This document shows positions 12,401-22,500 of a stretch of 64,000 nucleotides of DNA, piece by piece. Origin of the DNA: Fragaria x ananassa. Taxonomy: Eukaryota; Streptophyta; Magnoliopsida; Rosales; Rosaceae. Location of the stretch: positions 10,062,001-10,126,000 of the forward strand of contig CP139767.1 of assembly GCA_034370585.1 (NCBI GenBank). Reading direction: 5' to 3'. The first letter of the stretch is position 1. Every line of letters starts with the position of its first letter. A program made the position numbers and the translations under genes. The notes below the pieces were generated by a model, which was given only the letters and a program-made list of their open reading frames with translations, searched no databases and was not told the DNA's origin.

Positions 12401-13151
12401 ATATGCACCCACCCACCGCACTTACCTCCTTCCTCCATTTAGTGATTTTAGTCCATTATCTTCATATCAAATTCTAACCCAGTAACCCACAGTCCCACAC
12501 TGATTTGAGGTCGAAAGATGAAAAGAAAAAGAAAGAATTACTTACAGTGAGGTCGGAGGCTGGAGAGGTCGCCGGTCTGAGGTCGTCGGTCGGAGCTGGA
12601 GGCTGGGTTCGTCTTGTGGTCGCTGGGTTCAGCTTTTCTCACTCTGGGAACTATTTGGGAAGAATGGCAAGAATGAGAGAAGTGCGGCTCCAAGGTTCGG
12701 CTTGTGGTCAGGTCAGTTCGATTTTTTTTTTTTTTTTTAAATGGTGATGTGGCGTGTCGAAACCGTGTCGACGCCGTGTCGAGAAACGGTCAACGTGTCG
12801 AAACCGTGTCGAAAAAGTTTGACTTTTTCGACACGCCACGTGGCGTGTCGGACGCCGTGTCGGGCCGTGTCGGTACGTATCGGCGTGTCGGGGAGCGTCC
12901 GACGCTCCGACACTCCATGGTTAGAGGTGTCCGTGCATCTCAGCTTAGAACAAAGTTGATTCTTTTACTAATGAACAATGAGTGTTGACAAAATCTAAAG
13001 AGTGAGGAAGAGCAGTGATCCTTACCGCAAAGAGATAAATCAGAGAGAGAAAGTAGGCAATTGCATGGCAGCAATTGTAGTAAGAGAGCAACCAAAGCAC
13101 ACCCAACACAATCCCCAAATGGTGCATCAGTGTCACCTCTGTTATATCCAT
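4495..13151 (-). CDS. NTMC2T6: SMP/C2-domain membrane-contact-site protein (NTMC2T6, At1g53590-like)
   Basis: I rebuilt twelve coding exons with canonical junctions and consistent phases: 13151-13026, 10181-10107, 9823-9680, 9060-8965, 8857-8726, 8050-7898, 7782-7741, 6852-6804, 6520-6428, 6321-6138, 5741-5615 and 5451-4495. They give 725 residues and no stop. Residues 1-42 hold a hydrophobic N-terminal anchor; residues 43-67 are basic (VHERYVMRLRKK). An SMP/synaptotagmin-like lipid-transfer domain follows (WLNHAVEKIWP, PIIPWFLEKYKPW, STGDDHLVLELG, LRKWPFLGRVR, DKLLSIAFEQTLVQ). A C2 domain comes next (EVIEASDMKVSDLNGFADPYV, KTKIQKKTL, EVHDKDIFVDDTLG), then a Ser/Lys-rich tail encoded by the last exon. 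The Arabidopsis family member is of similar length. Such proteins are anchored in the ER and tether it to other membranes. Intron 1 contains a truncated hAT element in the same orientation, and intron 7 contains decayed copies of exon 7. The alternative start at Met9 (13127) cannot be excluded. Confidence 0.93.
6376..6409. repeat. Poly(A) tract in an intron
   Basis: A run of about 33 adenines in the intron between coding exons 9 and 10 of the C2-domain gene (T-rich on the sense strand, upstream of the exon 10 acceptor). It is likely a slippage-prone homopolymer and has no other visible meaning. Confidence 0.9.
7030..7782 (-). repeat. Tandem duplication of exon 7 inside the C2-protein gene
   Basis: A segment of roughly 330 bp containing exon 7 (real copy 7782-7741) is repeated to its left. 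At about 7454-7413 a decayed exon reads KLVYIALKKTLIQ instead of KLLSIAFEQTLVQ and still ends in a CAG|GTAAAG donor. Flanking words recur in both units (CCTATGGATGGA, AAGAGAAATGGGATTT versus AAGAGAACGAGATTT, GCAAGGRCTTTGTAAAG-like, TGGATATCAAA). Part of a third unit is visible from about 7030 to 7360. The copy lacks a clear upstream acceptor and the key residues have changed, so it is probably not spliced in. Confidence 0.7.
10227..11711 (-). pseudogene. Truncated hAT transposase (BED finger plus DUF659)
   Basis: Open frame of about 494 codons from the ATG at 11711, preceded by a possible acceptor (GCACAG|GATG). Near residues 25-85 it has a BED-type zinc finger (FTCSFCEKRFNGSHSRVEAHLL). The DUF659 region follows with CSDGWTDGQKRPLINMM, VVTDNAPVCAAAGAMVEE and FWTPCVVHTLNLVLKD, the RNase H-like core of hAT transposases. 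After SPIYEMIKASGERKGIFF the frame loses family similarity and stops. The C-terminal hATC dimerisation domain is absent, so the protein cannot be a complete transposase. It lies in intron 1 of the C2-domain gene, in the same orientation, ending only 46 bp from exon 2. Such BED/DUF659 proteins are sometimes domesticated, but nothing here argues for that. Confidence 0.85.
11808..11882. repeat. Two-copy ~37-bp tandem repeat
   Basis: The unit beginning AACAAAGATGGAGAATTCTC and continuing with AGTCTAACATGCACATA appears twice back to back, followed by a short TA tract. It lies in intron 1 of the C2-domain gene, just upstream of the transposase frame. Confidence 0.85.
12720..12918. repeat. CGTGTCG subterminal repeat array
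   Basis: At least ten copies of CGTGTCG or its complement in about 190 bp, including a hairpin around AAAAAGTTTGACTTTTTCGACACGCCACGTGGCGTGTCGG. The array is GC-rich against an AT-rich background and begins after a run of about 18 T. In hAT elements such short subterminal words are transposase-binding sites; here that role is inferred from context. Confidence 0.7.
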
Positions 13152-13700
13152 CTCTTCTCTTCTTCTTCTTCTTCTTCAACCCAAAACCACCACTTCAGAA
13201 ACCCAAAACTTCAACTCACCCACAAACCCATCTCCAACTATCTCACAAGATCACAAATGAGAGCCAAAAATGGAAATACAAAGCGAAAGTTGCAAGCTTT
13301 AAACCCCAAAACCCTTGAAACCCAGAAAAGAACCAAACCCCAGAAGACAAAATCAACAAATGCGAGATTGGATTTTTAGAGTTACCCAGAACAACATTGA
13401 CCACCCTTTACAGCAAAACCAAATAGGAAAATGGAATGAAGCAGAAACTGGGTGAGATCAAAGTAGGTGAACAAAGCTTAGGGAGGAATGTTTTGGTGTT
13501 TTTCAGGCAGAATGGAACCGTGAGGATGAAGTAACCGGCGGAGAGGAAGGAGCAGAGAGACAGAGAACAAAAGAGAAGTAAAAGAATGAGTAATATAGGG
13601 GAAGGTGGGTTTGAGAGAAGGAATGTATGAAGAGAAGTTTTGACTGGTTTTTGGGAGCCACGTATATAAAACCACGTCAAATACGTGTGTCGGCATTTTG
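13152..13700 (-). promoter_or_regulatory. Probable promoter and 5' leader of the C2-protein gene
   Basis: Upstream of the start at 13151 on the minus strand, the DNA is pyrimidine-rich and leader-like (many CTTCTCTC and AACCC words). A TATA-like TTTTATATACG at about 13672-13662, next to two CACGT cores, is the best core-promoter candidate. It would give a leader of nearly 500 bases. This is sequence inference only; the open frames on the plus strand here are shadows. Confidence 0.35.
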
Positions 13701-13799
13701 GATTTGGATTAAAGCTGTAGATATCTGATATATGAACAAGTATTCTTCGACTTTCAAGTCCATAGCGTTGGATTAAACTAATCAATCGAGTAAGAAAAA

Positions 13800-15187
13800 A
13801 TAGGAGGCTAATCTCTTTTTACATTCTCACATGGCTCCTGCTTAAGTGGGGTGCTAATCGTGATCTCACATGCCTCCATTTGGACACGGCACCAAAATTG
13901 CAGCTTATTGATCATGAATCATGATCATGATATTGGCTTCTTTTTTTTTTTGGGGAAAATAGTTTAATCCGTTAGTTTGTTTCTATCACCATGTGTTCTT
14001 GTCTCTCTCCCTTTCTCTCTCTCTCTGTTTTCCTTGGATATTTCCTCTATTGGCTTCATGATAGGTCATAAAAACTTATAAATAATGGGGGGGAAGTGAA
14101 GTTGTTGAGGAGCTTAAATGGTAAACACAACTGAATTAAGGCCTAATCAAGTGCAATGACTTGGTAGCTTCTTCTGATTGGGATCAGAATCATCCCCTCC
14201 TTATGTAGTATTTTGGATATAGATTGGTCATCTTGCTCTCCTGTTTTAGTTGCTAGCACTTCAAGGTTCTCGACTTCTCGTTATGTAAATCATACGTAGT
14301 GAAATGTTTATTGAGGTAATCTTGTTAAAAAGTATTCTTACAAGTTACAAGAGACTATATAACGATTAACGAAGATATATTTAAATATTCAAATAAATTT
14401 TTGAGTTAAATTAATCGTATGATTAATTGGAATCACATATCAAATGAAGACATTACTATTGAAATTTTTTGATCAAAATATCAAAAACAACCGATTTTTG
14501 AACAATAGTTCTTTCTTTTTAAACGTTAGGAATGACATGGACATTCCAATTTTATAAATGTGTTGGTGTTGAACGTGTTTGGTTTTCCACTGGAGATGCA
14601 TTAGAACGCCAACTAAAACGAGGACATCAATCTAATGATGTTACTTGTTTCACAGAACAGTTGGTGAGACTTGCCGGTGAGAAGCTAGCATCTTATATAT
14701 AATTGAGTTGCATTAAGGTTGTTGTACTCTTGCAAAACAAGAAAAGATCATACATACAAGTTCTCAGTTCAATCATCCTTACCCAACAAAGAAAACATGT
14801 CGATCATCCTTACAAATATAAAGCATAGTAACGTACATATAGCTTTACATCGTACTTAGGTACTTGTCTATGGGCTTATGGAGTTCGTTAATTATGGTTG
14901 GTGGATTAGTTGGAAAAAGATGGATCAGAATTGGTTCGGCTTTGAAAGAACTCAGCAACGACCTGGCTCCAATGCACTTGAGCACCATTCATGATCACTT
15001 GGTCCCCTCCCTTAACTTGATCGTAGAAACCGACCTTCTTTGCCTTATTTAGTCTGCAGATCAAGAAAATGATGCATCGAGATCCATGAACTAGGGTTTC
15101 GGGTCCTTTATGAAATTGCCAGTTGCAAGAATCAAGCTTCATCATTCTCAAAAGTATGGGTCATCGATCTACTTTCCAAAACTGGCT
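13800..15187. other. Intergenic DNA without a recognised gene
   Basis: AT-rich intergenic DNA with short open frames on both strands, none with a family signature. I see no repeat termini and no RNA gene. Confidence 0.4.
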
Positions 15188-15307
15188 ATGGGGTTGTTCA
15201 GATCGACGTATTTCACTCTCTTGCTTCTGCATTTTTGTGTTCTGGCATTTATAAGAACGTGTGAGACTTCTGCAAGCACTGTTTCACCACCTAGCTCGAT
15301 CAGTTAA
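15188..15307 (+). CDS. Possible small secreted peptide, 39 aa
   Basis: ATG at 15188 opens a 39-residue frame: a short start (MGLFRSTYF), a hydrophobic core (TLLLLHFCVLAFI), then a small Ser/Thr/Pro tail (TSASTVSPPSSIS). The first 24 residues resemble a signal peptide. No mature-peptide motif of the CLE, IDA or RALF types is present before the stop. It could be the first exon of a small-peptide gene or a chance frame. I do not recognise it, and no neighbour supports it. Confidence 0.2.
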   Translation: MGLFRSTYFTLLLLHFCVLAFIRTCETSASTVSPPSSIS

Positions 15308-16395
15308 CCAATTTGATGAATGTGGGAATGATAGTACGTGCTTTTAGCCTTGGCTTTACTAACGTGGCGTATGAGTATAAACATGAGTGGTCATTCGTGA
15401 AATTATATATGCAGCATCATTTCTTGTTGGTATCCAATACTTGTTGAGTTGTTGGCTCTAGGCAAACTCATTATGATGTACTTCATCGATCATGTTCAAG
15501 GTGAGCCATATGCATGTTTAACACTAAAGTGCATGCCTTTTTGGCATGAACAATTTTGTTTAATTAAATAAATGCTTCATCTCAAAGTAACGACTTATAA
15601 GATATCCGCACATATATAGGTGATTGTAGAATTGATAAGAATTCCTCTAAATCATAGTAAACATTTGAAAAGGAATAAATTTGTTATCAATAATGTCAAT
15701 AAAAATAATAATTAACCATATTGTGCTCTTCAATGGCAATAGAAAGAAAACACTGCACACTATTGTGTAAATTTTCTCATCATTCCTCGTCTGGCAACAT
15801 CCTCGTTTGACATTATGCCTCGTTTTCATATGATAAATGTGGTTTGTGAGGTTGTTGTCTCTTCTTTTCTTTTGATGTTTTAGAGTTTGGATTACTTTGA
15901 CAACTTTCTTTCTACATTTTGATGAATATGCATGGTGGTACTAATACATGAGAGGTTGGCGCCTCCAGATTTTTGGAGTTGGAATGCTAATCCTAACCTT
16001 GATATATAGGTTTATTAGCTAGGGGTTTGCTTCTTATTATTATTTTTTTTGATCAGCTATAACAGGTGGATTTAGTGTTTGGTGTTTAGAGCATTTCCTC
16101 GGTATGAAAGAATATAAGTTTACAACATGGTTTTACCATTTAGTTTGTTTAACCGTGTCAATAATCTTGTAAGAAAATAAAACAATATCATGTTAGTCGG
16201 CCAAGCCATACAATATGAATGTCAAATTGTCAATCTATCGAATTGATTCACCAAATATGCTTGTCAAATAGTCATAGACGTCATTATCTACTTGGCTCTT
16301 CAGTCTTAATCTTTAGTCAAACCCACATATTGACAAAATAAAAAGTCAAACCCATAGTAAAGCTGAAACATAGTAACTTATAGGGGAAGTTCAGA

Positions 16396-16470
16396 AACAC
16401 CATCAGGTAATGGATAAGGCGTCTGACTTCTAATCAGGCGATTGTGGGTTTGATTCCCACTGGGCGTGTC
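16396..16470 (+). pseudogene. tRNA-Arg(UCU) pseudogene
   Basis: The 3' two-thirds match a nuclear tRNA-Arg: D-loop remnant TAATGGATAAGGCG, anticodon arm TCTGACTTCTAATCAGG with a TCT anticodon, and T-arm GTGGGTTTGATTCCCAC followed by TGGGCGTG. The B-box-like GGTTTGATTCC carries a C-to-T change. The 5' part (ACACCATCAGG) does not pair properly with the 3' acceptor strand or form the D-stem, so I call it a pseudogene. A tRNA scan showing a full cloverleaf would overturn this. Confidence 0.6.
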
Positions 16471-16799
16471 AGTGTCCAATTCCTGGAACTTCTATTAGAA
16501 CTGGTCTTATTTGCTCATGCTCTTGGACATAAACAACGATGGTTTTGGGTTTCTGATTTTGTTTTCATTATGAAGTATTTGGGCCTCAGATTTTCATCAT
16601 TGTTATCCTTGCTAATGAACCAAGGAATTGTTTTGGCCCACGTCCTCAGCTGGCGGTAGAGAAGGAACAAAAGTAAAATGGTGTGTGCGGGGCGTGCCAC
16701 CTCACGGATGAGCTAGGAAAGAGAACGATGCGCGTTCTGACTTCTGACCAGGCGAAAGAGAGCTCCGGTGTCACCTCAGATGAGGAAATATTTACGAGC

Positions 16800-18035
16800 T
16801 TACTCTTCTAGTCACCTGTCGATCGATACTCACTGTGAAAGCGAGCAGAGCAACAATAGGGAAATCGGAGACGAGTCCTGACGGGCTCTGGGATCTAAGG
16901 CAGGGTGCGCTTAGAACGTAAGGGTTTTCGAGGAGGCTCGAAGGTTTCGACTGTGTTCGTCTGTTTGAGAGAGTTGTTGATTGATTGATCGTGTGTGTAG
17001 TTGAGAGAGGTTGCTTCAGCAGGGAAGCGACAATGAAGCTCCTGGGAGCGTAGGTGATTCGACTGGGTCGAGGATTTCAACAAGGTTGAAGGTTGTATTT
17101 GTGTTTGAGTAATTGTGTAGAGAGAGTCTTCTGTAAGCCGTAGAGCTTCTTTATATAGAATTACTTAGGACCACAGGTATTGGCCCAAAGCATGTCAAAG
17201 ACTTGTAGGAGTCTTCAACGATAAATGTGACGTAGGCGATGTTAATCACTTCGTGATCGTCGCTTTGTTTTAAACAGTAGAGTTTGCCTAGAACACTTCT
17301 TGGACGTATGCTCCTTCTAAGCACTGTATGAGTGCCCTTGAATACTAGAACTCTGACGTGCATGCAAAGTAGATATGCACAGCTTGCATGTATATCTCCT
17401 TAACCAACTAGAATTAGGGGTAATCATATGCTTCACGTCTGGGTATGCTTCACATGACTATTGGATAACTATTGCATGGGATAAGAACCCTTGTCATGCA
17501 CGTACAAAATCAACCAATCATCCTTCCCTTCTGTTTTATTCAACCAAGGATAAGACAATGATGCCCTCACCTTCAATTAAACAAGCATTCAGTAGTGAGG
17601 TACCCCCGAGCCAGCGTCGAGATGCTTTTCAAGATACGATCGACATGCTTTCCTCATTAAACACTGGCGAGGTCGCGCCAATCCACAAAGTCGGGGCAAG
17701 GCTACCAGGTCGATGGCGAGATTCCATCAAGATGCCGTCGAGATGCTTATGTAATTAAAGGACCACAAGCCATGCACGTGCCCTTGTATATACAAGTTGG
17801 GGTACGATGCTAAGTCGGGGCGAGGTGTTCCCCCAGCAATTAAACTCCTCTTGTACGCAAAGTCTGTTACGCGGAGTCCATTCGTACGCGGACTGTCCAG
17901 CTCGCATGACTTTCCGACGGGCCATCACTTGTAAACCCATTATTTCGGGCTCGCCGGTATGACGTGGATCATTAATTTAATTAATATTCACTAAGACAAT
18001 TACTGTCTAGTAAAATATTAATTTGGGTGTAAACA
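16800..18035 (-). mobile_element. Probable solo LTR or LTR fragment
   Basis: Read on the minus strand, this starts at 18035 with TGTTTACACCCAAATTAAT, a start seen in several Ty3/gypsy LTRs. It then has GC-rich U3-like sequence, a TATATAAAGAAG box near 17150 and a leader-like transcribed region rich in CAACCT and CTCTC words. No gag or pol frame accompanies it. The low-coordinate end is uncertain (somewhere between about 16500 and 16800) and I found no clear target duplication, so this remains a probable call. Confidence 0.35.
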
Positions 18036-19124
18036 AGAATCATTTCAAATCTTACATTCCGATCTAAAATCACTAAATCAATGAGCTATATATAGCTCAT
18101 GCCCCATGGCAATATCGTGGTCAACTTATAACGTTGTGATTTCTCTCTAGATGTGCGCACCAAAAATTGGTAAGGATTAGTGGTGAAGTTTGGAAATTGT
18201 TGTATACCAAGCCATACCCTCCAGCTCCAGGTGAAGTGAGTAATCAATTTATGAACGCCCCATTTAGCACAACATTGTTTTAAACAATTTTGGTCAGGAA
18301 CAACATAAAACACAATAACGAAACTAAAACGAAGCTTGGTTGTCCAAATCGAACAGAGATCTAATAGACCAAACAGACTATTTGTCTACCAGTACTTTGT
18401 TGTCTCTCTCGCGTCTCCAGAGGCAGATGACAACTTCATCGAAGATAGGTGACCGGCCGGTGTACGTGGATGTCGGACGCAGGAAGGTGAGATGCAAAGA
18501 CAAGGAAAGATATGTGTAAATGGCATATTGCTGGGCAAATTATGGACCATCGTCAAAGATGAGCAAATGGACATATAACCATTCCTTCTCTTTTCAGCTT
18601 AGATCTTTTCTTCATAATTTATCCAAACAAATAGTCGTAGTCATATGTCAATTTGGCAATTTGGCAAGACAGGTAAGAATTGATGATATAGGAGACGAAA
18701 AAGATAGAAGATAGTTGGATAAACATGGGACCTAAGTGAAATAGCTCCTCACAAAATAGAACAATAAGAAATTTGTTGAAGAGGATGAAAAAACCAAATA
18801 ACACCAAGAAACCAGCTCACTGATCTCTTCTGCCCTATGCGGTGAAGAATTTAGCCATTCAACATTAAACCCATTTCTTGATTAGAACAAAGTTGGTGTT
18901 TATTTCAATATATCGAATATGGTCTTTTCGATTACTTGCCCGACCAAACGAGATTAGTTGAATGACCAAAGCAGAACAAAAAATTTATGTGAGAGCTTGG
19001 TTATGCTACATCATCATCATCAAAACAAACCTGCAATCACAACTCAGATTCTCTGAAGAACTTATGGTAGACACATACATGTCACACCAGCCTTTTCAAA
19101 CAAGAATTTACAGATCGCGAACCA

Positions 19125-19206
19125 ATAAGCCGACAATGAGGATCGAAGTTGGATGGGGTCTCCACCACAAGCCCGCTCTTACCAATTGAGCCAAACCGCG
19201 TTGGCC
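19125..19206 (-). mobile_element. tRNA-derived SINE head
   Basis: Read on the minus strand, GCGGTTTGGCTCAATTGGTAAGAGC contains a perfect RNA polymerase III A-box (TGGCTCAATTGG, consensus TRGYNNARNNGG). About 45 bp downstream a B-box-like ACTTCGATCC follows. The intervening GCGGGCTTGTGGTGGAGACCC does not form a normal anticodon arm, so it is not a functional tRNA. This layout is that of a tRNA-derived SINE. No clear tail or flanking duplication was delimited. Confidence 0.5.
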
Positions 19207-19559
19207 GAACTCAATCAAATTTTGTCAAAAACTTAACGTAGAAAACGTCACGTTGGTTAGTTCACAAATAAACTTCAAATTCACACGATAATGATCAACA
19301 AAACTAACTAATCTCAACTGTTAATCCTAACACAACCACTAACTAGGTGAACATGGACTAACAATTGCAAACTTAAAATTGATAACATTTAATCGTCAAC
19401 AAAGTAGATAAAGAAAAGCCTTAGACTGGTTGACTCGTCCGACAGTCCCAATCTGAATCCCTCTCCCAAGTCTCAACTCCCAAGCCAAATCCCAAATCAG
19501 AACAACAAAAGTAGCAACTGTTTCCCAGAAACAGAAACACATCCAAAACAAGATTAAAC

Positions 19560-22500
19560 ATGGGCGGAGGCGAAGACGACAAGAAGAGAGGTATGTCCAG
19601 CAGTGGTCATCAGCACCATCATCCTCCTCCTCCTCCTCCTCCTCCTTCGGCTCCCGAGTACGGAACCTTCCAAGGAGTCGCCAACTACCCTCCTCCACCG
19701 CCACACGGCGGCTTCCCTCAGCCAGTTCCTCCGCCGGGAGCCACCGACCCACCTCCTCAGTACTACGCTCAAGGTTACCAGAGTACCGTTCCCGGTAAGT
19801 GTCTCTTATTTTGAAGTACCACAATGACTTTAATGCTTTTTGAGTTGCTGATCGGATCAAAGATTGGATTTTTGACTGTACAAGAATGGATCACAGGATC
19901 AGAGAATCTGTTTTGTGTTGATTGGGTACTTGGGTTGTGATTGATCGACTTACTAGTCACCGCAACAACGTTATTACTATGGTTTTATATATGTTCAACT
20001 AACCTCAATTATTGAATTTGCAACTGACAAGTCTGCTCTTTTTAGATTTTGTAGATGAAATCATATTCAAAACGGTGGTCATTGTGTGATTAGATCAGTT
20101 ATTTAGTGGTGCGTTTGGATCGGGTTGTGTAGTGGTTGAAAAGATCGATTTTCTTTAGTGGGAAGCTTGTTATTGGGTGGTTTGGTTTATATTTTGTTGT
20201 TGTTTGTATCCATTTTGTATTCGGTATTGAGTAGATCTTCATTTGTTGTTTATGTTTTCTTATTGATGATATAACTAAAGTGAATGTGTTTTATTGTTGT
20301 TCTAGGTTATGCTGTTGCTGAGGGAAGACCTGTAAGAGAACGTCGCCTGCCTTGCTGTGGTTTGGGTCTCGGCTGGTGCTTGTAAGTTATTCTGCGTGAT
20401 GTTCAGATAGATTTGCAGTAGATGATGATACGAATTACTCAGGTGTTACTACTAGTAGCGGAAATATTAGTAGTACTAAGACACTCAAGTAATGTAGGTC
20501 GAAGAAAATATATTCCTCTCTTATTATTGTGCAAAAGGGTACAATGATTATTGTCGAATGTCTTCTCTCACAATAACATTCTAGCTCTCTGATTCGCTCT
20601 CTTCTAAACAGATGTTGTTTCTGTTTCACTCTGGTCTAAACAGATGTTGTTTCTGTTTCACTCTGGTATCTAGAACTAAGCTAGGCACCTCTATTTATAG
20701 AGTCTCCTTATCTAACTTGGAAACTACTCATTAACTAAGTTAGACAACTATTCCTTTTCAAGCTAGAAAACTATGTACTTAACTAACTTGAAGAAAGAAT
20801 CACTAATTCCTAAAAGCTAAAGGATACACCTGTATCATGGCTCCCCCTTTTAGGAACTTAAACTCCCGTTTAAGTTAAAACTGGAGATTAGGAAACTCAA
20901 GAGTTCCCTTTTTTTTGCTGAACCATTTAGCTTTGCTTGGAACCTGATCTACACGCCCAATGCGGAACACTGTTCGTTCCCCTCGACGTGTCGTAGCCAC
21001 TTGACGCTCCAAAATACAATCTGTCGGCAACAGATCCTCTTTAAGGCGCTCTTTACTCCGCCTTAACCATACTAAGTCGCTAATACCAAAGTTACAAGGT
21101 CTGATCTTGTACTTTGCTTGTGACTTCTTCAATTTTGTCTTCTCAACATCTTGACTTGAGTGCTCTTCATGTGGACATGTTAACAAGACAAATTTCCTGC
21201 AAGCATTGACTAATCTTTTAGCCTGAGTCGCTGCTACCAAACTTGTCTTTGGTGGGAGGGACGCCCCCCGGATAACGAATCGTTGACCGTCTTTCGTAAA
21301 TGTGTACTTCTGAGCCTTCCTCCCGTAGATAGCATCTCTACCTCATAAGTAAGGATTCCCCAGAATCATTTGACAAACATCCAATGGCACCACATCGCAT
21401 GTCACTTCGTCGATGTAAGATTCATGAAGAGCAAACTTGAATGTGCATTGACTGGTAATACTTAGTCATGTGTCCTTCTGAATCCATCCTAATGGATATG
21501 GCTTCGGATGTTTGACCGTTTGAAGACCTAACTTTTGAACCAAAGCTTCCGAGATAAGATTCTTCTGACTTCCCGGATCCACAATGGCATCAACTAAACT
21601 GGTCTTCACCTGCAGCTTTACAACAAAAAGCTGCTCCCTGCGGTTCTCGTCATAGTTTCCTAACTGTGTTCCTGCCATAAGATTGAGCTTCGCATTTGGT
21701 TCTGTCATTCCTGGAACTTCCTTTACCTCGTTGGTGATTAATGTTGTCTTCTTCCTCTCCTCCTTGTGCCGTAATACTCTTGGCTTAAGGTGAGGGAACT
21801 TTACCCAACACTTATCTGCCACATGGCCTGTTCCTTCGCAGTAACTGCAAACCAAACATGCTTTCCCATCAGACACACCATTCTTATGCTCTTCCGTTTT
21901 GGCATAGGAATCATTCGACTTGCACACAGTCTGTTTTTCATCTCCCTTGGTTTCGTTCCTCTTGAACTTCTTCAACGGATTGTACCGTGAACAAACTCAT
22001 CTCCCTTTGGAGGTACTCATGTAGTCCTGCTTTGTACTTTGTAAATATCGAATACTCCGTCAAGGATATATCTAGAACCATAGCTTGATTCTGAAATTCG
22101 GTAGTGTACTCTTGTACGGACTGATTGACTTTCTGGCGCAAGTTATGCCACTTGTTCCATCGTTCCTCCAGAAACCCTACTGGATAAAACTTCTTTCTAA
22201 GCAATTCTTTGAACCGCTTCCACGACACTACCCTCTCATCACTATTCCTCCGGTGGGACTTCCACCAAGTTAAAGCATGAGATGATAGTTTCAGAGTTGC
22301 ACAGGTGATCTTCTCTTGCGATGTAAAACGATGGAACGTAAAATATGTGTCAAGCCGCTCAATCCAGTCGTCCAACTTGTCAACATTGACGTTGCCATCG
22401 TACATCGGAACTTCAATCTTGAAATCAATCTTTAAGTTTTGAAAAGAACTCCTTCCTTCTTGTTGCGAGGTTTTGCTGGCAGTGTCAAACTCGTCATCTG

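Larger units (their letters stand above)
10190..12918 (-). mobile_element. hAT-family element lacking one end, in intron 1
   Basis: The element contains the truncated transposase and, at its 5' side (12720-12918), a dense array of CGTGTCG/CGACACG words that looks like hAT subterminal repeats. It ends near CTCCGACACTCCATGG. I could not find the matching inverted end between the transposase remnant and exon 2, which agrees with the loss of the transposase 3' part. The low-coordinate boundary is therefore approximate. The region 11761-12500 holds no other recognisable gene. Confidence 0.6.

Noticed and set aside
10190..12918. Complete autonomous hAT element
   Set aside because: The hATC domain and one inverted end are missing, so only a truncated element is supported.
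12211..13379. Several open frames on the plus strand
   Set aside because: They lie antisense to intron 1, exon 1 and the leader of the C2-domain gene or inside the CGTGTCG array, and have no family match.
19125..19206. Functional tRNA gene on minus
   Set aside because: The A-box is perfect, but no normal anticodon arm or acceptor stem can be formed; a SINE head fits better.
19396..19860. Minus-strand frame with a run of Glu
   Set aside because: It is the antisense shadow of the proline/histidine-rich exon 1 of the L18a-like gene.
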